DNA of 64,000 bases. It comes from Paenibacillus sp. FSL R10-2782. GTDB taxonomy: Bacteria; Bacillota; Bacilli; Paenibacillales; Paenibacillaceae. Below, one piece after another: positions 30,450 through 39,478 of this stretch (its first letter is position 1; each line of letters starts with the position of its first letter). The position numbers were made by a program, and so were the translations under genes. The stretch is taken from the NCBI RefSeq assembly GCF_038592985.1, contig NZ_CP151951.1, positions 3,773,001 through 3,837,000 on the forward strand, read 5' to 3'. The notes below the pieces were generated by a model, which was not told where the DNA came from, ran no database searches, and saw nothing but the letters and a program-made list of their open reading frames with translations.

Positions 30450-31056
30450 TTATTTTTTAAAAATGCCCGTTGCGGCGATTCTCTGCACCGCCTCCAGCAG
30501 CCGTTCTTCACTATTCACCAGACTCACCCTCACATAGGAAGCCCCGGCCCGACCAAAGCCTTCGCCGGGAGCCACTGCAACATGCGCCTCGTCTAATAAA
30601 AAATCCACAAAAGAAGCGGAGGTATAGCCCTCAGGCACCTTGAACCAGGCAAAAAAAGACCCTTTGGGCACGGCTACGTCCCAGCCAATACCACGCAACG
30701 CCGCAATGAGAACATCGCGCCCGCCACCGCTCATATAATGCCGCCAGCTCCCGCACCAGCTCCTGCGAACCCAGTAATGCCACAGCACCCGCATCCTGCA
30801 CCGCTCCAAAAACAGTGCTGTAAGCATGTGTATGATAATGCTTGAGCGCACCGATAACAGACGCGTTTCCAACAGCAAAGCCGAAGCGCCCTTCAAAGCA
30901 CTGATGATATGGGCCAGTGTCGGCTGATTCGGGTTCCGGCTACCAAATTGGTTACATCTACTTGCTTTTGTACAGGTTCACTTTGTCGTCCATTGCGCTA
31001 AAATAGTTGTCAGGCAGCGCCTTGACGAGATCAGAGGATGAAAAAATCACGTTCAT
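30450..31056 (-). pseudogene. class I/II aminotransferase, frameshifted and internally deleted
   Basis: Pieces in order across several frames on the minus strand: start MNVIFSSSDLVKALPDNYFS, then VDVTNLVAG, NPNQPTLAHIISALK, FAVGNASVIGALKHYHTHAY (past the PLP lysine region), and DVLIAALRGIGWDVAVPKGS to the end. About 200 central residues, including the PLP-lysine segment, are gone. A PatA/DapL-like aminotransferase is the closest type. Position beside mtnN and metQ suggests a lost methionine-related role. Confidence 0.75.
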
Positions 31057-31120
31057 CTCTACCTTTTATCCATAAGATACAGGCTGACAGTGTCAGCCCG
31101 CAGAAGACAATAACCCCATA

Positions 31121-31597
31121 TTATTTAAAATAACTTGGCAGCTTATAGCCTTCATAAACCGGATTCGATTTGATGTACTTTTGGAATTCCTCCGAATGAT
31201 ACCCCTCAATGATGTCTTTGACGAATGGCTTGTCCTTGTTCTTGCTATCCACAGCGACCACGTTCGTGAATGGGTCTGTCATATTTTCAAGCTGTAATGC
31301 CGAGGTCAGCTTCATTCCATTCGAAACGGCAAAGTTCCCCTGAATAGCGGCAAAATCAACATCCTCCAGTGCGCGCGGTCCCTGTGCTGGGTCGGTAGCC
31401 ACAAATTGCAAATGATGCGGATTAGAGGTAATGTCGTTCACCGATGTTTGCAGTGGATCAATATTATCCTTTAACGTAATCCAGCCCACTTCCTTTAAAA
31501 TATCGAGCGCACGCAACATATTGACTGGCTCGTTCGGCAGGTTGATTTGAGCACCGCTGCTGACTTCGTCAAGACTGGTATGCTTGCTGCAGTTCAA
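31121..31597 (-). pseudogene. metQ: MetQ/NlpA-type methionine-binding lipoprotein, N-terminus missing
   Basis: About 150 residues matching the second half of MetQ (INLPNEPVNMLRALDILKEV, VDFAAIQGNFAV, NPVYEGYKLPSYFK). No lipoprotein signal or first lobe, and metN/metP are absent. The 5' end stops abruptly next to AT-rich DNA at 31600. Non-functional as an importer. Confidence 0.75.
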
Positions 31598-31687
31598 TCA
31601 AATTCCAAGTAATCCTATGTGTTTATAAATATTACAATGATATTTTAATAGTTGTCAACAACATTTAATAACACATCTTCTGCATAA

Positions 31688-31741
31688 TAAAAAAACTGCT
31701 TTTCGCAGCATGAAAAAAGACGCTCCCTTTTCGGAAGCGCC
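31688..31741 (-). terminator. tandem terminators of the vWA surface protein gene
   Basis: Minus strand: GGCGCTTCC-GAAAA-GGGAGCG with TCTTTTTT, then GCTGC-GAAAA-GCAG with seven T. They lie 16-70 bp after the stop at 31757. Confidence 0.85.
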
Positions 31742-31756
31742 TTTCAACTGTACTAT

Positions 31757-33853
31757 TTACTTCGCCAGATTTAGCTTGGCATCCTTGATATCATACAACG
31801 TTCCTTTGTTGCTATCTACGAGCTTTTTCATTTGTTTATTGGCCAGTCCGCTTGCAGAAACTATCGCATTAAAAGTAACGCCATTTTTCTGTAATTGCTC
31901 GTTTATTTCGTCCACTGAAAAACGGGCTTTACCCAGCGCTGTATTTTTATCGTGAACAGGTGCATCTGTAATGAATATGATGGTTTTGGCATTAGAGCTT
32001 TTGGAAAATTTACTTACAGCCAGCTGAATGGCCTCCAGCCCAGATTCATTCAGATCCCCGCCAGCAGAAGGACGTAACGTATTCAAATTCCCTTTAAACT
32101 TGCTCTTATCCGCTGTAAAATCAAAATACTCCAAATCTTTATCTGCTGTTAAATTAATGTCCCGAAATGCAACAACGGCAAATTGGGAGCCGGATGGAAC
32201 CGAATCAACAAAACCCTTAACCTTCTGTCTTACATAATCCAGCGTTCCTGTCATACTACTCGTAACATCAATAACGAATACGATATCAGAAGATTTGGTG
32301 ATGGTACTGGATATATTGTTCAGTATGGCAGGCTTCGATTGTGGCTCAGTGTTGGCCTCGTCTTCCTCCATTAATTGTTCACTTTCATTTGTTGTTAAAA
32401 CCTGCTGCTGGGCAAGAAAGATCACAACACTCTGAGCGGCAATATTCCACTTTACCTTGGCTCCCAGGGCCTCACTTACAAAGCGAATAGGAACCATCAC
32501 TTTGCCGTTAATTAATCTCGGCGCTGCATTGAGACGCACTAACTTACCATTGATATAGGCATCTCTGGAGCCTACGGTTAACTTGATCGTTGTATTCCCT
32601 TTGGTTGCGGTAACGGTCTTCGTAGCACCATCCCATTTCACCTTTGCTCCAAGCGCCTCAAAAACAGCACGAAACGGCACCAGCATGCTTCCGCTAATCG
32701 AAGTCGCAGGCTGCTCATATTGTTGCTGCTTCCCATCAATAAACACCAAAACCTGAGCCTTGTTATTATTTACGGGAATAAACTGGGGGACAGAAGCTGC
32801 CGAATTCCCAGACTGATCCATCATTTTAATATAAAAGTAGTAGCCGCCCGTAGACAAGTTCAGGTTATTCAAAGAATAGCTAAACGTTGTTTCCGGATCG
32901 AACTGAATGCGTTTAACCAATTGTTCTTCCGAATTTTTCACCATAACGTAGGAAGTGTACGTGGGCTGAATATTTTTCATCTTCAAACGAGCTGTAAACG
33001 ACGTACCAGAAGAGTTGATTGCAAATGTACCCGGAAAATTTTCTCCAGATGGGATAGACAAAGGAATCTCGGGTGATTCATCTACAGCTTGATCTTCTTT
33101 AGACTCGATAACGGGCTGCGTTACTTTCGGCTCATCAACAGATGGAGTAGCCTCTGGCTCACTAACCGTTGGAGTTAATTTAGGTTCGTCTGCGGATTGA
33201 GCCACCTTCGGCTCTTCTACAGGCTGCGTCGTCTCGATGATATCAGATATATTATAATAAAAATAAATTTTCGCTCCATCAGAAGGGGCTTGTGCCTTAT
33301 CCTTAATCGTTACCGTCTTATTCACATAATCTACCATCAATTTAGAAGCAGGAATACTCGTCTCATATCCAACAGATTGGTTAATGATTAAGTTAACTTT
33401 AGCCCCCTGCTTAATGGTATGGTTCGTCGTTATTTTAAAAGTACGATTCTCACCATTCCCTTCCGCAAGTGCTACCCCGGCCATATTTCCTTGAGTCCAT
33501 TCCATGCCTGAACTTATAGGAATTACGATATAAAGTTCTGTCCCGGGCTCAGGTGCTTTTTTTGTTTCGGGAATGATGATTGCAGCGTTGGCATAGTCAA
33601 CGATATAATCCGTAGAAGGAATCTCCATCAGATTTTGATATAGTCGAACAGGGGTATTCGATGGAATTGGATTACCACCATTAAATTGAAAAACACGCCT
33701 TGAACCATTACCATCCTCAAGTATAAATACGAGATCATTCCACTTTCTTGATGCTGAATCCGTGTCTGCATGTGCTCTTTCTGTTCCTACAGCAAACAAA
33801 CCCATGAGCATCGTAGAAAACATAAATAAAAATATAATCCTTCTGAACTTCAT
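31757..33853 (-). CDS. secreted copper-amine-oxidase-stalk and von Willebrand A domain protein
   Basis: 698 residues from ATG 33853 (AAGGGG upstream). An N-terminal signal peptide (MKFRRIIFLFMFSTMLMGLF) ends near AHA. Two surface repeats of ~75 residues (residues 45-195) come next. A Pro/Glu-rich linker with EPKVTQPV-like units spans about 200-265, and an Ig-like segment follows. The copper amine oxidase N-terminal domain (VPFRAVFEALGAKVKWDG, VPIRFVSEALGAKVKWN) spans about 365-470. A C-terminal vWA domain has the MIDAS DVTSS (about residue 530). It is probably cell-wall associated; its ligand is unknown. Confidence 0.87.
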   Translation of the reverse strand: MKFRRIIFLFMFSTMLMGLFAVGTERAHADTDSASRKWNDLVFILEDGNGSRRVFQFNGGNPIPSNTPVRLYQNLMEIPSTDYIVDYANAAIIIPETKKAPEPGTELYIVIPISSGMEWTQGNMAGVALAEGNGENRTFKITTNHTIKQGAKVNLIINQSVGYETSIPASKLMVDYVNKTVTIKDKAQAPSDGAKIYFYYNISDIIETTQPVEEPKVAQSADEPKLTPTVSEPEATPSVDEPKVTQPVIESKEDQAVDESPEIPLSIPSGENFPGTFAINSSGTSFTARLKMKNIQPTYTSYVMVKNSEEQLVKRIQFDPETTFSYSLNNLNLSTGGYYFYIKMMDQSGNSAASVPQFIPVNNNKAQVLVFIDGKQQQYEQPATSISGSMLVPFRAVFEALGAKVKWDGATKTVTATKGNTTIKLTVGSRDAYINGKLVRLNAAPRLINGKVMVPIRFVSEALGAKVKWNIAAQSVVIFLAQQQVLTTNESEQLMEEDEANTEPQSKPAILNNISSTITKSSDIVFVIDVTSSMTGTLDYVRQKVKGFVDSVPSGSQFAVVAFRDINLTADKDLEYFDFTADKSKFKGNLNTLRPSAGGDLNESGLEAIQLAVSKFSKSSNAKTIIFITDAPVHDKNTALGKARFSVDEINEQLQKNGVTFNAIVSASGLANKQMKKLVDSNKGTLYDIKDAKLNLAK

Positions 33854-33947
33854 CCTTATTTCCCCTTTGAATCTTTCTTTTTGGTAAATCATAGCATAGA
33901 GTTAGATGAAGTTCATTCCATCTGATGACAATTATGGATATGGAACC

Positions 33948-34296
33948 TTACTTTTTTTCAAGCTGTTGTTCCATATTCTTATGTAGCTCCCTGAATTGAT
34001 TCTCATGCTGCAGTAGCCATTCCTTTCTCCATAAGCCCCCCGCATAACCCGTTAATTTCTGGTTGGAACCAATAGTTCGGTGGCATGGAATCACGATACT
34101 CAGCTTGTTTTTCCCATTGGCGCTGCCTACAGCCCTAATGGCTTTTTCTTTTCCAATCGAAAGGGCAATGTCTTTATAGGCCGCCGTTTCACCGTATCCC
34201 GATCAGAGAACATGATAGAACGGCCAGCTTCATCTGTGCCCATATTTCTATCTCTCCAATCGGGGACGCATAATTCAATACATATTGCCTGCTCAT
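33948..34296 (-). pseudogene. ogt: methylated-DNA-cysteine methyltransferase (Ogt/AdaB), broken
   Basis: The start MSRQYVLNYASPIGEIEIWA is intact (ATG 34296 behind AGGAGG). Sequence then changes frame twice: GTDEAGRSIMFSDRD, and GYGETAAYKDIALSIGKEKA through the active site VIPCHRTIGSNQKLTGYAGG to LEKK-stop. A central segment is missing. The catalytic Cys of PCHR is still encoded but not in one frame with the start. It follows adaA by about 45 bp, the normal adaA-adaB order. Confidence 0.82.
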
Positions 34297-34340
34297 AAAA
34301 GGATAACAACCTCCTGTGTCTATAGATCTACAGCATCTAT

Positions 34341-34898
34341 TCACCTGTTCAGCTTCCTGTATTCACTAGGGGAACACTGCTTCAAACAGCGAAATGCCTT
34401 ATAAAAATTCGAAGGACTTTGAAAGCCCGTCTCATAGCAAATCTCAAGATTGGCACGCTCCGTGCTTTTAAGCAGATAAGCTGCTTTATCCACTCTTATT
34501 TTTTCCAGATAGGTACGCGGGGTTTCTGAGGTTTCCTGTTTAAAGATTCGATCCAGATAAAAGGGACTTACTCCAGCATAATCCGCAATATTCTGCAATA
34601 CCAGCCTTTCCTTATAGTGATTGACCAGAAAGGTAACCACAGTCTGGACAAGCCTGATATACGGTGAATGATCCATATGAGGCTGACATCTTTTGCAGGC
34701 ACGAAACCCCGCCTTTTCCACTGTGTCGATGTCATCATAAAACTCAACATTTACTTTTTTCGGCTTTTTGGATCGACAGGAAGGTCGGCAGTATATTCGG
34801 GTTGTTTTCACCGCGGTAAAAAACAACCCATCATATTTACGATCACACGCCATAATTTTCTCCCACATTTCTTCAAAAGAAAGATTGATTTCAGCCAT
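34341..34898 (-). CDS. adaA: AdaA-type methylphosphotriester-DNA methyltransferase and AraC activator
   Basis: 185 residues. The N-terminal Ada zinc domain has Cys37, Cys41, Cys68 and Cys71 (RIYCRPSC ... ACKRC); Cys37 accepts methyl from phosphotriesters. A C-terminal AraC HTH pair follows (LQNIADYAGVSPFYLDRIFK, LEICYETGFQSPSNFYKAFR). Methylation turns it into an activator of the adaptive response. Its partner gene downstream (ogt) is broken, so the response lacks its usual repair arm here unless another copy exists. Confidence 0.92.
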   Translation of the reverse strand: MAEINLSFEEMWEKIMACDRKYDGLFFTAVKTTRIYCRPSCRSKKPKKVNVEFYDDIDTVEKAGFRACKRCQPHMDHSPYIRLVQTVVTFLVNHYKERLVLQNIADYAGVSPFYLDRIFKQETSETPRTYLEKIRVDKAAYLLKSTERANLEICYETGFQSPSNFYKAFRCLKQCSPSEYRKLNR

Positions 34899-34931
34899 GA
34901 TCGAATATTCTGTCCTTTCTATAGTTCATCC

Positions 34932-35699
34932 TCACGCATATAAATGTGAAGTATCTTGTAGCCCTATCAACTGCTCGGCATTCTTTTGCAAAGCAACCAT
35001 GATATGATCCGAAAATGCATTGCCAAAGCTAAACCGTTTAACTCCCAACTGCTGAAGCTTACTGACATTCGTCAGACCCGGCAAGGATAAAAGATTAAGC
35101 GGAGCATGTACCTGATGTACCACTTCCCTGATCTCCTCGTCAACCTTCAACCCCGGAACAAAAATTCCGCTCGCTCCACTCTCCACATACGCATTTGCTC
35201 GTTCGATCGTTTCCAAAAGCGGGGTATCCTTCTGCAAATATGTATCCGTTCTTGCATTTATAAAAAAATCGTTAAATCCATGAGCATCCAGTGCCGCTCT
35301 AATCTTGGACAGAAGGTTACTATGCAGAACCACTTCTCGAAGTCCCTTTTGCTGTTTTAATGAATCTTCAATATTAATCCCTGCAACTCCGACATCTGCT
35401 GTCCTTAAAACATGCTCTACAATCGTTACTGTGTCCTCCGCATACCCTGCCTCAATGTCTGCCGACACCGGAATCTGGACATGATCTGCAATCGTGCGAA
35501 TAATTTTTAGATGCTGGTCAAAATCAATAAGCTCCCCGTCGGACAATCCAAGCGTATTCGCAATCCCCCAGCTCGTCGTACCAATTGCCTGAAAGCCTGC
35601 CTTCTCCAAAGCCACGGCAGATAACAAGTCCCACGCATTCCCCAAAAACAACAGCTCTTCTGATGTATGAAGTGCTTTAAATTGCTGCATTTTATTCAT
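34932..35699 (-). CDS. isocitrate lyase/PEP mutase family protein
   Basis: 255 residues from ATG 35699 with AGGAGG 10 nt upstream. The family core is present: AIGTTSWGIANTLG, metal-binding VSADIEAGYAED, GINIEDS, FINARTDTYL. It lacks the Lys-Lys-Cys-Gly motif of true isocitrate lyases, so it is a PEP-mutase/oxaloacetase/methylisocitrate-lyase-like C-C or C-P lyase of unknown substrate. Confidence 0.87.
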   Translation of the reverse strand: MNKMQQFKALHTSEELLFLGNAWDLLSAVALEKAGFQAIGTTSWGIANTLGLSDGELIDFDQHLKIIRTIADHVQIPVSADIEAGYAEDTVTIVEHVLRTADVGVAGINIEDSLKQQKGLREVVLHSNLLSKIRAALDAHGFNDFFINARTDTYLQKDTPLLETIERANAYVESGASGIFVPGLKVDEEIREVVHQVHAPLNLLSLPGLTNVSKLQQLGVKRFSFGNAFSDHIMVALQKNAEQLIGLQDTSHLYA

Positions 35700-36136
35700 A
35701 AATATAGCCTCCTGATCAGTGATGTAACTCATTTTATCAAGAGGCTGTATTGGTTTCGTCCTCATTCTTGCGCTTATGGTCTGTGGGAATCTATTTGCTT
35801 CGAATCCACTAAGCAAATTGAAAATATTTTCGACGTTCTGTCTTCGGAGAATGCGGAGCATCTTATGAGAATAGCTCAAAAAATGCTGGCTTAGAGCGGA
35901 AAAGACTGCCCGGGAAGCTCGAAACTTGCAAACTCCTGAAACAGTCTTGTAAAATGTTCCTTAAGTCGAAAGGAAGGTCGTCAGCTCAAACGATAGCCGG
36001 ATGGAAGTCTGCTATTACTTCGGATATTACGGATTTGCTGCAACGTCAAACGCTGATTGGTAGAGATAAGAGATTCTACATCATTTCCACGAATCAGATC
36101 ATCCAGGTCAGCGAAGCGGTGATTGCCTCTAAAGAC
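35700..36136 (+). other. gene-poor stretch with possible regulator remnants
   Basis: A plus-strand end reading ESTKQIENIFDVLSSENAEH to TAG 35893 resembles a MarR C-terminus but has no beginning. A 71-codon open frame 35954-36169 (MFLKSKGRSSAQ...) has no ribosome site and no family I know. I treat both as doubtful remnants. Confidence 0.3.
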
Positions 36137-36165
36137 TTGAAAAAGGAACATATGTTCTGTATAAT
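36137..36165 (+). promoter_or_regulatory. promoter with LexA-type SOS box
   Basis: -35 TTGAAA (36137-36142), 17-bp spacer, -10 TATAAT (36160-36165). The spacer contains GAACATATGTTC (36146-36157), a perfect GAAC-N4-GTTC palindrome as in Gram-positive LexA operators. Repressor there would block the promoter directly. Confidence 0.72.
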
Positions 36166-36210
36166 CTAGCTTAGCACATTGTACAATCCTGAACTAACGG
36201 AGATGCGGAC

Positions 36211-36390
36211 ATGGACACTAAATTTATTGAGGAACTGCGCGAGATTAGCAGAAATGACAAGCGGAGATCCGAATTTCTCATCAAGGGTATGAAGGAAACA
36301 CTTCAGGAAAGAAAAGAAAAAAACTTTATCGAAAGATGGATTTGGCGTCAAAAAAACAAGAAGCGTATAGCGCGGAAGTTCAAATCCTGA
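36211..36390 (+). CDS. small basic protein, putative SOS-regulated
   Basis: 59 residues, MDTKFIEELREISRNDKRRS... ending KRIARKFKS. CGGAG lies 9 nt before the ATG and the LexA-box promoter about 45 bp upstream. It is helical and strongly charged with a Lys/Arg-rich tail around one WIWRQ motif; no signal peptide or membrane segment. I do not recognise the family. Small SOS genes in Bacilli include cell-division inhibitors (YneA), but no LysM or membrane helix is seen here, so function is open. Confidence 0.55.
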   Translation: MDTKFIEELREISRNDKRRSEFLIKGMKETLQERKEKNFIERWIWRQKNKKRIARKFKS

Positions 36391-36526
36391 TAGATTAAAA
36401 GGCTTTCTCTCTAACTGTTAGCAGTCTTCATCCAATCAAGTTTATAAGGATTTATCGAGGCTGGTAAAATTACCGAAATTCAATTTGAGTAATAGTCCGA
36501 CTAGAGGAGATATTGCTGCTAAGTTT

Positions 36527-36569
36527 AAGAGGGACTCCAAACCTTCTCCATGGCCGGGTCCCCTCTTTT
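36527..36569 (+). terminator. terminator downstream of the small SOS-box gene
   Basis: AAGAGGGAC (36527-36535) pairs with GTCCCCTCTT (36558-36567) and a short T-run follows. It lies between the plus-strand small gene and the end of the minus-strand MFS gene. Confidence 0.6.
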
Positions 36570-36586
36570 CTACTTACCTATAAACC

Positions 36587-37759
36587 TTATTCCGTAACAC
36601 TCGCTTGCCTTTGAACTAAGGATCTCCGTGAAAGTAAATACGTAGCCACAATGGCGATAGCGACCCCTGCTGCTCCAAACCAAGTGATGGAAGCCAGCGA
36701 AACCTGACTTACAACCACGCCACCAATTCCGGCCCCGGCTGCCATTGCAAGCTGCATCGTAGACTGATTAAGACTCAGCATCACGCCAGAGGACTCTGGT
36801 ACGAGAGTGACCAGATTATATTGTTGAGTCGGTCCCGATGTCCAGGCTGCGAACGACCAAAGGATCAGTATAGCGAATACGGCAATCAGGGAGTGGGCTG
36901 CTAAGGGAAGCAGGAGCAACGACATCATATGCAGCATCATGCCTCCCAATAATGTAAAGGGAATGCCCTTTTTATCCGCACTGTATCCACCGATTTTCGA
37001 CCCGATCAAACTGGCAATCCCAAAGACGAGTAATACGATGCTTAGCATATCCTCGCCTACACCTGAGACATCCAGCAAGTATGGGGAAATGTAAGTATAC
37101 ACTAGGGAATAACCCCCCAGCCAAAAGAAGGTAATGCCTAATCCCAAAGCGACTTCGGGCTTTTTGAGAAGAGCAAACTGTTGCAGTAAGGGAACGGGTT
37201 TATCTCCTTTTATACGTGGAATCGTCATAGCGATAACAATCAGGGCGATGATCCCTGTCAATGCGATGCCGAGAAATACAGCCTTCCATCCATACGCGGA
37301 AGATATCATTCTGCCAAGTGGAATGCCGATAATAAGCGAGGCTGTAAAACCCATAGTGACCGTAGCAATGGAACTGGCCTGCTTGCCGGCTGGAGCCATT
37401 TTTGCTGCAATGCTCAATGCCGTAACTACGACCATCCCCGCCCCGAGAGCCATGAGAATACGTGCTGCAATAAACATGCCAAAACCCGGCAAAACAAAGG
37501 ATAGCAGATTGGCAACTACGAACAATCCGAGAGAATACAGGAGCAGTTTACGTCTGTCCATTTTAGCAGTAACTGCCATCAGAATCGGCGTGCCAATTGC
37601 GTAGGCAAGGGAGAACACTGTAATTAACTGACCTGCGGCAGCCACCGTAATTCCCATTGTAGTTGCAATTTGATCCAGAATTCCTGAGATAATATATTCA
37701 GATGTGCCTACCAAAAAACTGATTATTGCCAAAATGTATACTTTCCATATGCTCTGCAT
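36587..37759 (-). CDS. MFS drug/sugar efflux transporter
   Basis: 390 residues with twelve hydrophobic segments and the DHA1-type motif A region (TAKMDRRKLLL). Motif C-like GIPLGRMISSAYGWK follows in TM5. It resembles the AraJ/YttB group of efflux pumps. It lies just downstream of an ArsR-type repressor on the same strand, 69 bp apart, so expression is probably de-repressed by that regulator's ligand. The substrate is unknown. Confidence 0.88.
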   Translation of the reverse strand: MQSIWKVYILAIISFLVGTSEYIISGILDQIATTMGITVAAAGQLITVFSLAYAIGTPILMAVTAKMDRRKLLLYSLGLFVVANLLSFVLPGFGMFIAARILMALGAGMVVVTALSIAAKMAPAGKQASSIATVTMGFTASLIIGIPLGRMISSAYGWKAVFLGIALTGIIALIVIAMTIPRIKGDKPVPLLQQFALLKKPEVALGLGITFFWLGGYSLVYTYISPYLLDVSGVGEDMLSIVLLVFGIASLIGSKIGGYSADKKGIPFTLLGGMMLHMMSLLLLPLAAHSLIAVFAILILWSFAAWTSGPTQQYNLVTLVPESSGVMLSLNQSTMQLAMAAGAGIGGVVVSQVSLASITWFGAAGVAIAIVATYLLSRRSLVQRQASVTE

Positions 37760-37828
37760 TTTATATAACGCCTCTTTTCTATTATATTTTTATATTTTTA
37801 CAAATATCGAAATTAAGACTAAAAAAAA

Positions 37829-38107
37829 TTATGTCATCAAGTATGGGGCATATTTCTTCGCTATTTCAACATCCAGGCTGTAATAAATAAAGGTTCCCTC
37901 TTTACGGAACGTCAGTAGTCCAGATTCTGCCATTTTCTTCAGGTGATGCGATAACGTTGAAATTGCAACACTGTTCAGCTTCTCACCCAGAACACAGCAG
38001 CACTGGTCACTTTCCTCTTTCAGTAAAAATGCTATTTTGAGGCGAGTCGGTTCTCCAAGCGCTTTATATATTTTTACAGCTTGCTGCATGTCTGTAGCAT
38101 CTCTCAC
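37829..38107 (-). CDS. ArsR/SmtB-family repressor
   Basis: 92 residues from a GTG start with GGGGGC upstream. Winged helix ALGEPTRLKIAFLL ... ISTLSHHLKKMAESGLL. A run ESDQCCCVLGEKL places three adjacent cysteines in the helix used by ArsR for arsenite or metals, suggesting a thiophilic metal or redox ligand. It probably controls itself and the MFS gene downstream through the palindrome at 38139-38158. Confidence 0.87.
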   Translation of the reverse strand: MRDATDMQQAVKIYKALGEPTRLKIAFLLKEESDQCCCVLGEKLNSVAISTLSHHLKKMAESGLLTFRKEGTFIYYSLDVEIAKKYAPYLMT

Positions 38108-38138
38108 CCTGTTCAGCCCCCTTCTGCTTCCAGTCTTA

Positions 38139-38158
38139 ATTTCGATGTTTGTCGAAAT
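38139..38158. promoter_or_regulatory. palindromic operator upstream of the ArsR gene
   Basis: ATTTCGA-TGTTTG-TCGAAAT, a perfect 7-bp inverted repeat. A half-site (ATCGAAAT) recurs between the ArsR and MFS genes near 37806. Proposed ArsR-protein operator. Confidence 0.6.
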
Positions 38159-38422
38159 AAAATTATCATAAACGTTTATAAAAGTAAACCACTTATTTTT
38201 AAAACCCTACTTTTCACACTCTGCTGCTGTAAATACGGTCTTTCTGATTACACCATAAAATAATCCCCTATCCACAAGGGATGGAGGATAAGTCACAAGG
38301 AAGGCTCTTGCTAGCACAATGCGGTTGCGTCCAGCAGCGTGCAGTACAAGCTACAGAAACGGACACAATACTTCGTGACATGACTAAACCTCCCGTTTTC
38401 AGAAAACTAAAATTCCCTCTGC

Positions 38423-39463
38423 TCAGTCACGCCCAACCGTAGGCTTGCGGATCACAGACACGCTCGATTCCCTGACGATCAGACGAGGCTCGAATTGCAC
38501 ACGCTCGTAATCGCCCGGTGTTTGTTCCTGAATCCGCTTGAGCAGCAGCTCCGCTGCCAATCGGGCCACCTCTTCTCCCATAATGGAAACAGAGCTGATC
38601 TGCGGCGTCGTTACCGTAGCCCATAAATTGTTATCAATGCCGACCACAGCAACTTCTTCCGGCACCTTTACACCCAAAGCCTTAAATCGATTCACAATTC
38701 CTATTGCTACCATATCGTTAACCGCATAAATGGCATCCGGCATGTGTTTCAAGCTGTAAAAATAATCGGCTGCACGCAGCCCTGTTTCAAAAGAGAAATC
38801 ATCGCCAAAATAAACAAGTGAAGGGTCCACATGCTGGAGAGACTGTTCATAAGCGAAGTACCTTTCCTCGATTTTATCCTTCGCAGCACCTGCGTATGCA
38901 ATTCTCGTTCTCCCGATTTTAAGCAAATGCTCCATCACAAGCCGCCCCTCTTGTCGGGCCAAACTGACGATATCGGCTTTAACGTCTTCGCCCAGCTTTT
39001 TGCCATAGTTAATGATGGACACCGGAACGCTGGCTTTGTTGATCAGATCGACCAGCATTTTGGGATACGCCAGCGGCATAATAATTAGCCCGTCCACATG
39101 CAGCTTCTTGACTTCACGTACCGTTTCAAGCTCCATTCTCGCGTTCCCGGCGGTATTAATTTGCACGACACGGTAACCATGCTGCTTGGCGGCCTGCTCC
39201 ACAGACCAAGCGATCTCGGGAATAATCGCATTACGAATATCCGGCACAGCCAGCGCAATTTGGAATGTCTGCCGCACCTTCAGGCTCTGAGCCGAGGTGT
39301 TGGGCGTAAAGCCCATTTCTTCAATCACTTGCAAAATCAATGCTTTCGTTCTCGGGCTGATGCCCTCACTATCGTTAATAGCCCTGGAGACAGTTGCAAT
39401 ACCGACCCCTGCTCGCTTGGCTACATCCTCTATGGTTACTTTTTTTTGATCTGGCACGCCCAA
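38423..39463 (-). CDS. LacI/GalR-family transcriptional regulator
   Basis: 346 residues. HTH VTIEDVAKRAGVGIATVSRA (residues 9-28) and hinge NTSAQSLKVRQT, then a periplasmic-binding-protein-like sensor domain ending VRESSV. It diverges from bdhA. GGAATCGTTTTC at 39479-39490 lies 16 bp before its start and resembles the GGAAACGTTTCC site in front of bdhA, so it probably regulates both genes. Confidence 0.9.
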   Translation of the reverse strand: MGVPDQKKVTIEDVAKRAGVGIATVSRAINDSEGISPRTKALILQVIEEMGFTPNTSAQSLKVRQTFQIALAVPDIRNAIIPEIAWSVEQAAKQHGYRVVQINTAGNARMELETVREVKKLHVDGLIIMPLAYPKMLVDLINKASVPVSIINYGKKLGEDVKADIVSLARQEGRLVMEHLLKIGRTRIAYAGAAKDKIEERYFAYEQSLQHVDPSLVYFGDDFSFETGLRAADYFYSLKHMPDAIYAVNDMVAIGIVNRFKALGVKVPEEVAVVGIDNNLWATVTTPQISSVSIMGEEVARLAAELLLKRIQEQTPGDYERVQFEPRLIVRESSVSVIRKPTVGRD

Positions 39464-39478
39464 AATCCTTTCACGGTC

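Noticed and set aside
31081..31100. Short hairpin GGCTGAC-AGT-GTCAGCC downstream of the metQ remnant
   Set aside because: No T-run on either strand; too small to call a terminator or riboswitch. No S-box features were seen near metQ.
38281..38442. 53-codon plus-strand frame between the ArsR and LacI genes
   Set aside because: Overlaps the end of the LacI gene, has a weak ribosome site and no recognisable features; not enough to call a gene.
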